In this document: piece by piece, positions 7,634 to 12,803 of the stretch
Layout of the letters: the number at the start of each line of letters is the position of its first letter
How positions within the stretch are numbered: the stretch's first letter is position 1
Assembly: GCA_002372465.1 (NCBI GenBank)
Contig: DFGW01000035.1
Location: 1-14,899, forward strand
Length of the DNA stretch: 14,899 nt
From: Butyrivibrio sp. UBA3740
GTDB lineage: Bacteria > Bacillota > Clostridia > Lachnospirales > Lachnospiraceae
Direction: 5' to 3'
Translations under genes and position numbers: made by a program
The notes under the pieces: model-generated
Seen by the model: the letters and a program-made list of their open reading frames with translations, nothing else
Told to the model about the DNA's origin: nothing
Database searches by the model: none

Positions 7634-8344
7634 ATGTACTACGGAATGGAGAGAATGGCATACGGATATGGGCTTGATCCTATGTACATACTGACTATCA
7701 TAATGGCTATTGTCTGCATGATAGCAAGTGCAAGGGTCTCATCAGTCTATAAGAAATACAACAGGATCAGGAGCATGAGCGGAATGACCGGAGCTCAGGC
7801 AGCTCTTGAGATATTAAGGAGAAACGGTATCACAGATGTTTCAGTCCAGCATGTGAGCGGAGAGCTTACCGATCATTATGATCCAAGGAGTAAGACCGTT
7901 AATCTGTCAGATGCCACCTACAATTCTCCTTCGGTTGCAGCAGTTGGCGTAGCAGCCCACGAGTGCGGACATGTGCTTCAGCACTACACAGGATATGTTC
8001 CGCTGCAGATAAGGACAGCAATAGTTCCTGTTGCCAACATCGGATCCAAGGCAGGTATTCCTATTATCCTTGCAGGAATGGTATTCAGCTTTTCACCACT
8101 TATCACTATTGGCATATGGGTATTCTCACTGGCTGTAGCTTTTCAGATCATCACTCTCCCTGTTGAGTTCAATGCCAGCAGCAGAGCCCTTGCAATGCTG
8201 GGTGAGTACGGAATCCTGGGCGAAGACGAACTGGTTCACACCAGAAAGGTTTTAAAGGCAGCAGCCATGACCTACGTTGCCAGCGCAGCTGCAGCAGTAA
8301 TCCAGCTTTTGAGACTGGTTCTTTTAAACAGACGCAGAGACTGA
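7634..8344 (+). CDS. YugP-type membrane zinc metallopeptidase (Zn_peptidase_2 family)
   Basis: A 236-residue integral membrane protease-like protein of the YugP/PF04298 type. An N-terminal membrane helix (about 17-35) is followed by a soluble segment with TGAQAALEILRRNGI. The zinc site HECGH is at 109-113, preceded by AAVGVAAHE. Two more hydrophobic helices follow near 140-180, then the conserved EFNAS-RAL segment that supplies the third zinc ligand. A hydrophobic C-terminus ends in RRRD. AGAGGAG lies 8-9 nt upstream of the ATG. This gene commonly follows fmt in clostridia, often just before rsmB; here rsmB is 1.8 kb away and inverted. It is the last gene of the cluster, with a terminator 20 nt downstream. 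The physiological substrate is unknown. Confidence 0.9.
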   Translation: MYYGMERMAYGYGLDPMYILTIIMAIVCMIASARVSSVYKKYNRIRSMSGMTGAQAALEILRRNGITDVSVQHVSGELTDHYDPRSKTVNLSDATYNSPSVAAVGVAAHECGHVLQHYTGYVPLQIRTAIVPVANIGSKAGIPIILAGMVFSFSPLITIGIWVFSLAVAFQIITLPVEFNASSRALAMLGEYGILGEDELVHTRKVLKAAAMTYVASAAAAVIQLLRLVLLNRRRD

Positions 8345-8365
8345 AGTCATATGCGGGTAAATTGT

Positions 8366-8404
8366 AAGAGGATAGTTCGATTAAGAGCTGTCCTCTTTTT
8401 TTAT
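8366..8404 (+). terminator. Intrinsic terminator of the priA-to-metallopeptidase cluster
   Basis: AAGAGGATAG (8366-8375) pairs with CTGTCCTCTT (8388-8397), with one G-T wobble. The loop is 12 nt and a run of T follows to 8403. It lies just past the metallopeptidase stop at 8344. Confidence 0.92.
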
Positions 8405-8520
8405 TTGGGAAATTTTTCTGCCTTCCCCCCGGTTCAGCTTGTAGCCTTAATGGAACGTGTCGGAAAACTGAATCGGTCGCGCTGGCTTTGAATGCCGGAG
8501 AATAAGCTTTTCCTAAGAGC

Positions 8521-8812
8521 TTTGTATGCTAAATGCTCAAAAACAATGATATATTTGCAAAGCCTGGTCCGAAGGACAACATATCTAAGCCATTTTGTAT
8601 GCTAAAAAATCAAAAACACCAAAATATTTGCAAGAATCATTCCAGAGACATTGATTCTGAAGATTTTTTGTATGCTAAAATCACAAAACCATCGATATAT
8701 TTGCAAAAAACATTCCAGAGACATTGATTCTGAAGATTTTTTGTATGCTAAAAATGCAAAATACCTTATATATTTGCAAAGCCTACTCTGAGGTCCGGTT
8801 AACAGCGCAAAT
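8521..8812. repeat. Four-copy, 73-bp tandem repeat array
   Basis: Units begin at 8521, 8594, 8667 and 8740, exactly 73 bp apart. Each opens with TTTGTATGCTAAA (unit positions 1-13) and carries ATATTTGCAA at unit positions 31-40. The 17 bp between the boxes are A-rich and variable. The remaining 33 bp differ between units, except that units 2 and 3 share a final 29 bp, CATTCCAGAG... to GATTT. Units 1 and 4 have unrelated tails (unit 1 contains the small hairpin GTCC-GAA-GGAC). The two boxes are weakly inverted (TTTGTA against TGCAAA). A 73-bp spacing is close to seven helical turns, so equivalent boxes would face the same side of the DNA, as in arrays that bind a protein. Confidence 0.9.
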
Positions 8813-8823
8813 GCCACAGTACA

Positions 8824-8839
8824 ACAAATCCGGATTTGT
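8824..8839. promoter_or_regulatory. 16-bp perfect palindrome
   Basis: ACAAATCC-GGATTTGT is a perfect two-fold symmetric sequence with no spacer, just past the end of the 73-bp array and about 200 bp upstream of the promoter at 9041. It could be a dimeric regulator site or a short hairpin; no T-tract follows. Confidence 0.5.
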
Positions 8840-8953
8840 GGGGGACATTAGCGTTGGGTTGGCGTTGGGATATTACCTGGCCTGGAGATATTACCGGGAT
8901 ATATTACTACCTCTGGGCATTATCACTTCCTTATCACTGGGCATTTCTTTTCT

Positions 8954-8973
8954 TTAATGACTTTTAATGACTT
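8954..8973 (+). repeat. Direct 10-bp repeat TTAATGACTT x2
   Basis: TTAATGACTT occurs at 8954-8963 and again at 8964-8973. A third relative, TTGATGACTT, follows at 8977-8986 and runs into the operator-like palindrome. The spacing suggests repeated regulator half-sites upstream of the promoter. Confidence 0.5.
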
Positions 8974-8984
8974 TCTTGATGACT

Positions 8985-9008
8985 TTTTGTCACTGCATGG
9001 TGACAAAA
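8985..9008. promoter_or_regulatory. Operator-like palindrome upstream of the membrane protein/XRE promoter
   Basis: TTTTGTCAC (8985-8993) and GTGACAAAA (9000-9008) are perfect inverted 9-bp arms around TGCATG. The site ends 32 bp before the -35 box of the following promoter. It is a good candidate for binding by a dimeric helix-turn-helix protein, possibly the XRE protein encoded in the same operon. Confidence 0.6.
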
Positions 9009-9040
9009 TGATATTCAGAAAAGAAATATGTAAAATATAC

Positions 9041-9069
9041 TTGACATTATTCTATAACAGGATTATGAT
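9041..9069 (+). promoter_or_regulatory. Near-consensus vegetative promoter
   Basis: TTGACA (9041-9046), a 17-bp spacer and TATGAT (9064-9069) make an almost perfect sigma-A promoter. Transcription would start near 9076, giving a leader of about 125 nt before the membrane protein gene. Confidence 0.88.
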
Positions 9070-9127
9070 AAGGCCATGAAATGAAACAGCGCTGAAAAAT
9101 GAAGCAATAAATGAAACACCGAAACAC

Positions 9128-9168
9128 ATAACAAATAACAAATAACAAATAACAAATAACAAATAACA
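9128..9168 (+). repeat. Heptanucleotide microsatellite (ATAACAA)5+ in the leader
   Basis: Five full ATAACAA units plus six bases of a sixth run without a mismatch. The tract lies between the predicted transcription start and the AAGGAGG at 9187-9193. Such tracts change copy number by slippage, so leader length could vary between cells; the promoter spacer itself is not affected. Confidence 0.85.
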
Positions 9169-9201
9169 CAACATATTTTTATATCTAAGGAGGATTTGAA
9201 A

Positions 9202-9732
9202 ATGAATGCAACAGCATCTGTTGGAATGGCTTTAGGACTTATGGTTGGACTGGTAATTGCAGCAATACTTTTAAAGGTGGCTAACAAGGATCACAGGATG
9301 AAGACACAGTATGATGAGAGACAGGAGATGATCAAGGGACGTGGATACAAGTATAGCTTCTATACCATGATATTCGCGGAAGTGATTGTAATGCTTCTGG
9401 AGATGTCAGGAATTGAACTTCCTATCGAGAGCTATCTGGTTCATACAATTGCTATTCTCATTGGAGCATTGGTTCTTTGTGTACATAGCATCTGGAACGG
9501 CGTTTACTGGGGACTTAACAACAATCGCAGGACTTACAGCATTATAATTGTCCTTGCAGTTGTTCTCAACATCATTCCTCTTGTCGGTCCTATAGTTCAG
9601 GGTAAACTTTCAGGACATGGAATCTATTCAATCCCGGTTCTGAACGTCATAGTTCTTATCTGGATGGCTCTCATCGGAGTGGCTGCTTTGGCCAAAAAGT
9701 GCGTAGATGCCGGAAAAGGTGAGGAGGAGTAA
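9202..9732 (+). CDS. Five-helix membrane protein of unknown function, paired with an XRE regulator
   Basis: A 176-residue integral membrane protein. The ATG at 9202 is preferred over the in-frame TTG at 9196 because AAGGAGG (9187-9193) is 8 nt from the ATG but only 2 nt from the TTG. Hydrophobic segments lie near residues 6-25, 53-69, 78-98, 111-130 and 143-165. Between the first two is a conserved-looking cytoplasmic stretch, TQYDERQEMIKGRGYKYSF, of the DERQ type seen in small Firmicute membrane proteins encoded next to XRE regulators. The charged C-terminus ends GKGEEE. The gene for a 63-aa XRE protein follows 2 nt later, so the two form an operon behind the 9041 promoter. No transporter or enzyme motif is visible. 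The role is unknown; regulation by its own partner is an inference. Confidence 0.85.
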   Translation: MNATASVGMALGLMVGLVIAAILLKVANKDHRMKTQYDERQEMIKGRGYKYSFYTMIFAEVIVMLLEMSGIELPIESYLVHTIAILIGALVLCVHSIWNGVYWGLNNNRRTYSIIIVLAVVLNIIPLVGPIVQGKLSGHGIYSIPVLNVIVLIWMALIGVAALAKKCVDAGKGEEE

Positions 9733-9734
9733 TT

Positions 9735-9926
9735 ATGAAGAATCTCAGATTAAAGGCTGCCCGTGCCGGAAAAGACCTTTCTCAGGATCAGCTGGCTGTC
9801 CTTTGCGGAGTATCCAGGCAGACCATAAGCGCCATAGAAAAGGGGGATTACAACCCTACTATCAATCTTTGCATATCAATCTGTAAGGCTCTTGATAAGA
9901 CTCTGGATGAACTGTTTTGGGAATGA
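9735..9926 (+). CDS. Small XRE-family transcriptional regulator (YozG-like size)
   Basis: A 63-residue single-domain Cro/C1-type DNA-binding protein. The helix-turn-helix reads LSQDQLAVLCGVSRQTISAIEKGDYNPTI, and the tail KALDKTLDELFWE is typical of these mini-regulators. The RBS, GAGGAGGAG, overlaps the end of the upstream membrane protein gene, which stops 2 nt before this ATG, so translation is probably coupled. No sensor domain is present, so it probably acts as a plain repressor or activator, perhaps at the 8985-9008 palindrome; this is an inference. The gene is convergent with rsmB. Confidence 0.93.
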   Translation: MKNLRLKAARAGKDLSQDQLAVLCGVSRQTISAIEKGDYNPTINLCISICKALDKTLDELFWE

Positions 9927-10014
9927 GATATTTTGGAAAAGAGCTGGTCTGGGAATGAGCCGGAACAAGCCAAAAGAGCTGGCTGATAGAGTGAAGAAGC
10001 CGGCTGCCTGATAG

Positions 10015-10064
10015 AATAAAAAGGCCCTTGAGTATGAGCATTTAAGCACATCTTCAAGGGCTTG
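10015..10064 (-). terminator. Terminator downstream of rsmB (possibly bidirectional)
   Basis: A stem pairs 10021-10032 with 10052-10063 around the core GCCCTTGA/TCAAGGGC. Read on the minus strand it is followed by a T run (complement of AATAAAAA, 10015-10022), so it ends rsmB transcription. On the plus strand only TTGTTT follows, giving a weaker signal for the membrane protein/XRE operon. Confidence 0.85.
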
Positions 10065-10108
10065 TTTCATGACATGAGGAAACTCGCTTACGTAGAAATC
10101 CTTTGTTC

Positions 10109-11536
10109 TTATCCTTTCCTTCGCAGCTTAGCGATGAAGAATCCGTCGGTTCCATACTCTCCGGGAAGGAGCTGGATATAGCCCTTTTTTGCCTGGTCGG
10201 CGAGCAAAGGGCAGGAATCATTCTCACTTCCTGCAGGTGCTTTTTTCAGCGCCTCCGGCAGCAGATCAGAAAAATCCACAGCCTCAAAGGGCAGCTCTGC
10301 GCAGATATGTTCCACCACATTTTCATTTTCTTCCCGGTTGATGGTGCAGGTGGAATACATAAGGATTCCGCCGGGCTTAACATAGTCCCAGGCGGTCTTT
10401 ATTATCTCCCGCTGAAGCCTTGACAGGTCAGATAGGCTTTGCTTTGTTACGTTGTACTTTATATCTGTCTTTCGGCCGATTATTCCAAGGCCTGAGCAGG
10501 GCAGGTCCATGTACAGGATATCTGCTTTGCTCTCAAGACTCTGGTCATGGATCCTTGCATCATGCATCCTGACATCCACATTGGCAAGGTCCATTCTCTC
10601 GGCATTTTCTCTGATAAGGTCGCACTTCCTCTCTGAAACATCACGGGAGAGCACTACTCCTGCGGATTGTGACAGATCCTCTGAAGAATAATCCGCAGCT
10701 TCATCAAAGACCCGTTCTGCCGCATGAAGGCTCTTTCCGCCGGGAGCTGCGCATACATCCACAAGCACCTGGCCGGGCTTTGGGTCGGCTATCTCTGTGA
10801 CCAGCATGGAACTTACATCCTGAACAAAGAACTTTCCCTCATCAAAGCCCGGAAGGAATCTTATGTTATCTGTCTTTTCAAGCTCCAGTGCATAGGGCAG
10901 AAGTTTACTTTGGTGAACAAGAGCAGAAGCGTCCGAAAGCTCTTTTGCAAAGGCGTCTGCATCTGTGCCTGCCTTGAGACGGATAGTAGTGGGACGGGGC
11001 TCTAAAAAGAACTTGAGCATATCTTCGGTTTTATCAAAACCGTACCTGTCAAGCCACATCCTGCAGATCCATTCAGGCATGGAATACAAAACTGAGAGAT
11101 AGGCAGCTCCGCCGTCCTTTGCTTTATCGGGGTATTCGATCTTATCCTTGTTCCTGGAAACGTTGCGAAGGACGCCGTTAACAAACCCTTTGAGTCCTGA
11201 GAACTTATGCTTTGTCGCAAGCTTCACTGATTCGTTACAGGCTGCTGAATCCGGAACAGAGTCCATGAACATTATCTGATAAACGCCCATCCTGAGCAGA
11301 CTCCTGATGAAGGGCTGCATCTTTTCTACCTTTGTTTTGGAAAAAGAGTCAAGAATGTAGTCAATCTGTATCTGCCTCTCAAGACACCCGTCCACAACCC
11401 TCTTCATGAAGGCCTTGTCCCTGGTTTCCAGATAATCATATTTGTCCAAAGAGTCTTTTAACAAAGCAGGTTTTCTTACGCCGCCCCTGTCGTACTCCAT
11501 AAGAATGTTCAGAGTGATTTCCCTGATATTGGCCAT
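10109..11536 (-). CDS. rsmB: 16S rRNA (cytosine-967-C5)-methyltransferase
   Basis: A 475-residue SAM-dependent enzyme that makes m5C967 in 16S rRNA. The ATG at 11536 (MANIREITLNILMEYDRGG) is chosen because GGAG lies 8 nt upstream; an extra 16-codon extension to 11584 lacks an RBS and overlaps the promoter. The N-terminal NusB-like RNA-binding domain covers about residues 1-140. The Rossmann methyltransferase domain has the SAM motif DVCAAPGGK (260-268), MDLPCSGLG with Cys347, and STCTI with the nucleophile Cys397. The C-terminus GTDGFFIAKLRR is typical of the family. In related genomes rsmB often follows fmt and the zinc metallopeptidase on the same strand; here it is inverted and separated by the repeat region. 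Promoter and terminator are both visible, so it may be transcribed alone. Confidence 0.96.
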   Translation of the reverse strand: MANIREITLNILMEYDRGGVRKPALLKDSLDKYDYLETRDKAFMKRVVDGCLERQIQIDYILDSFSKTKVEKMQPFIRSLLRMGVYQIMFMDSVPDSAACNESVKLATKHKFSGLKGFVNGVLRNVSRNKDKIEYPDKAKDGGAAYLSVLYSMPEWICRMWLDRYGFDKTEDMLKFFLEPRPTTIRLKAGTDADAFAKELSDASALVHQSKLLPYALELEKTDNIRFLPGFDEGKFFVQDVSSMLVTEIADPKPGQVLVDVCAAPGGKSLHAAERVFDEAADYSSEDLSQSAGVVLSRDVSERKCDLIRENAERMDLANVDVRMHDARIHDQSLESKADILYMDLPCSGLGIIGRKTDIKYNVTKQSLSDLSRLQREIIKTAWDYVKPGGILMYSTCTINREENENVVEHICAELPFEAVDFSDLLPEALKKAPAGSENDSCPLLADQAKKGYIQLLPGEYGTDGFFIAKLRRKG

Positions 11537-11567
11537 AGCATTTTCTCCAAAAATGAAATGATACTTA

Positions 11568-11597
11568 ATTATCTGCTTTAGCAAAGTTAATTGTCAA
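11568..11597 (-). promoter_or_regulatory. rsmB promoter
   Basis: On the minus strand, TTGACA (11597-11592), an 18-bp spacer and GATAAT (11573-11568) precede the rsmB start by about 30 nt. This is a good sigma-A match. Confidence 0.78.
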
Positions 11598-11610
11598 ACC
11601 AGGATTTGAA

Positions 11611-11622
11611 TTGTGATCACAA
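11611..11622. promoter_or_regulatory. 12-bp perfect palindrome TTGTGATCACAA
   Basis: A perfect two-fold symmetric site lies between the S-component stop codon and the rsmB -35 box, 13 bp upstream of it. Weaker symmetry extends outward (GGATTT left, AAATTCC right). It could be an operator for rsmB or part of a weak hairpin after the S-component gene; there is no T-tract. Confidence 0.5.
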
Positions 11623-11624
11623 GA

Positions 11625-12170
11625 TTAAATTCCTGAATAGCTCTTTTTAACCCAGGTCATTGCTTTGGAAACGGGATGATACAGCACAAGCATGATAATG
11701 AAGTTGCCTGCGCAGTGTATAAAGTCCCATGGAATGCCGGCCGCCCACCAGGTGAAGGCTGCTCTGAATCCTGCAGCAATTCCGCCGGCGGACATCCCTA
11801 TGAAGAAATAGGGGATAGAGCATAGGGCGCCAAAACAAAGACCGAATATTCCGGATACAATCGCCCACAAGACTGAAGAGGTGTTTTTCCTTAAAAGCCA
11901 GGCGATAAGAACCAGCAGTGGCCAGGCGTACAGATACATGATCCACCATAGATGGACACCGTACAGAGCCCCCTCTATCAGGATAAATACGGGGACAACT
12001 GCAACGATCTTCCATCCGAAGAACAGGGTGAACATTATGAGCCAGAAACTGGTTAGCTCAATATTTGGCATACTGCTGAGGGCAAATTTGGATACCTCTA
12101 TAACAGCCACCATGAGCCCTATCTGGGCGATATCCAATATTGAAAATGTGCTGTTACTGTGCTTTTTCAT
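11625..12170 (-). CDS. ECF transporter substrate-binding (S) component, probably for a vitamin
   Basis: About 181 residues, nearly all hydrophobic, with roughly five to six membrane helices. The first segment, SILDIAQIGLMVAVIEVSKFAL, is followed by FFGWKIVAVVPVFILIEGALYG, WWIMYLYAWPLLVLIAWLL and a C-terminal Trp/Pro-rich part, AAGIPWDFIHCAGNFIIML. This is the usual shape of an S component that captures a vitamin and docks on a shared EcfAA'T module; no ATPase or EcfT gene is in the window. The ATG at 12170 is used, giving a 17-nt overlap with the upstream DUF4430 gene and implying translational coupling. A GTG at 12194 is possible, and neither has a strong RBS. Pairing with DUF4430 points to cobalamin or a related corrinoid, as an inference only. 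Confidence 0.78.
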   Translation of the reverse strand: MKKHSNSTFSILDIAQIGLMVAVIEVSKFALSSMPNIELTSFWLIMFTLFFGWKIVAVVPVFILIEGALYGVHLWWIMYLYAWPLLVLIAWLLRKNTSSVLWAIVSGIFGLCFGALCSIPYFFIGMSAGGIAAGFRAAFTWWAAGIPWDFIHCAGNFIIMLVLYHPVSKAMTWVKKSYSGI

Positions 12171-12576
12171 AAGTCCAGGTGTATGTTGAACCACTTTCTA
12201 CAGGCTGTGAGTCAGCGCCATACTGACCATACTCTCCATTTACGTAAAGTGCCCAGTAAGCGCCATCTTCTGCATAAAGAGCTCTTTCTTCATTTACGTA
12301 CTCAATCATGATGCCATATTCGCTATCAGATCCTGAGTAAGAAAAACCTGAACCGTTTCCGGCAAGCTCATCCATTGCCTGGATAAGATATTCTGCATCT
12401 GTGGAGAGGGGATAGTCTGTTGTATTTCCATCGCTTCCGGTCACTTCAATAACGATATCCTTTGCTCCGGCTTTTGATGAAGGCCTGTTAAAGGCATAAA
12501 CGATTGCAAATACTGCAAGCAGAACTAATAAAACAACTGAACCGATGATGATACATTTTTTCTTGTTTGATTCCAT
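12154..12576 (-). CDS. Membrane-anchored DUF4430 (transcobalamin C-terminal-like) protein
   Basis: A 140-residue protein with a lysine-rich start (MESNKKK), one membrane helix at about 8-28, and an extracytoplasmic domain from about 38. The end of that domain, YWALYVNGEYGQYGADSQPVESGSTYTWTY, is the DUF4430 signature (PF14478): a W-x-YVNG strand, then an acidic GS-x-YTW strand. The domain resembles the C-terminal part of vitamin B12 carriers. The ATG at 12576 has AAAGGA about 10 nt upstream and is preferred to a 12-codon extension reaching 12612. It overlaps and precedes the ECF S component, so it probably delivers or captures ligand for it at the cell surface. No lipobox is seen. The ligand is an inference from the family and neighbour. 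Confidence 0.85.
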   Translation of the reverse strand: MESNKKKCIIIGSVVLLVLLAVFAIVYAFNRPSSKAGAKDIVIEVTGSDGNTTDYPLSTDAEYLIQAMDELAGNGSGFSYSGSDSEYGIMIEYVNEERALYAEDGAYWALYVNGEYGQYGADSQPVESGSTYTWTYEKAQ

Positions 12577-12803
12577 AAAAATAGTGTCCTTTCCGAATTG
12601 TTTTTTACACAAGTTATAATATAATCCCTTTTTTGTTTTTTTAGAAGTAAATGTGATCCGGTCCTCATTTTATTAAATTGTTGGGAGAATTCCGGAAGGG
12701 GATTTATACAATTTTTACAAAAGAAAAAATCGGAATATGGTAAAATTATTGTGAGTTTTTATAGACTTGAGTAGGTCTTTTTCGCAGATATAAGGAGGTT
12801 TAT
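12577..12803. other. Divergent intergenic region between the DUF4430 gene and the large coiled-coil gene
   Basis: A 227-bp A/T-rich divergent promoter region. On the minus strand, TATATT or TATAAC inside GGGATTATATTATAAC could be a -10 for the DUF4430 gene, without a good -35. On the plus strand, TTTACA (12714-12719), 16 bp and TATGGT (12736-12741) is a possible but weak promoter for the large gene. A short stem, AGACTT-GAGT-AGGTCT (12763-12778), followed by five T resembles a weak attenuator in its leader. No cobalamin riboswitch is recognisable before the DUF4430 gene. Confidence 0.4.

Larger units (their letters stand above)
8405..9201. other. Gene-poor, repeat-dense intergenic region
   Basis: About 800 bp without a convincing gene. 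The short frames here, such as 8533-8727, run through the 73-bp repeat, whose period is not a multiple of three, and none has a good ribosome binding site. From left to right it holds a weak inverted repeat (CCGGTTCAG at 8429-8437 against 8468-8476), the 73-bp tandem array, a 16-bp palindrome, clustered short direct repeats, an operator-like palindrome, a strong promoter and a 7-nt microsatellite. The stretch 8840-8960 also has doubled words such as GATATTACC and TTATCACT. Confidence 0.75.

Noticed and set aside
8521..8812. CRISPR array
   Set aside because: The unit is 73 bp with two separate short conserved boxes, only four units, no spacer-like unique inserts of constant length and no cas genes nearby.
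8533..8957. Small proteins encoded by the 73-bp repeats (peptides beginning MLK)
   Set aside because: The 73-bp period shifts frame at every unit, starts lack ribosome binding sites, and conservation is at DNA boxes rather than codons.
9196..9201. TTG start two codons upstream of the membrane protein ATG
   Set aside because: Only 2 nt separate it from the AAGGAGG, too close for initiation; the ATG at 9202 has 8-nt spacing.
12577..12803. Cobalamin riboswitch before the DUF4430/S-component pair
   Set aside because: No B12-box-like or long conserved structured leader is visible in the 227-bp spacer.
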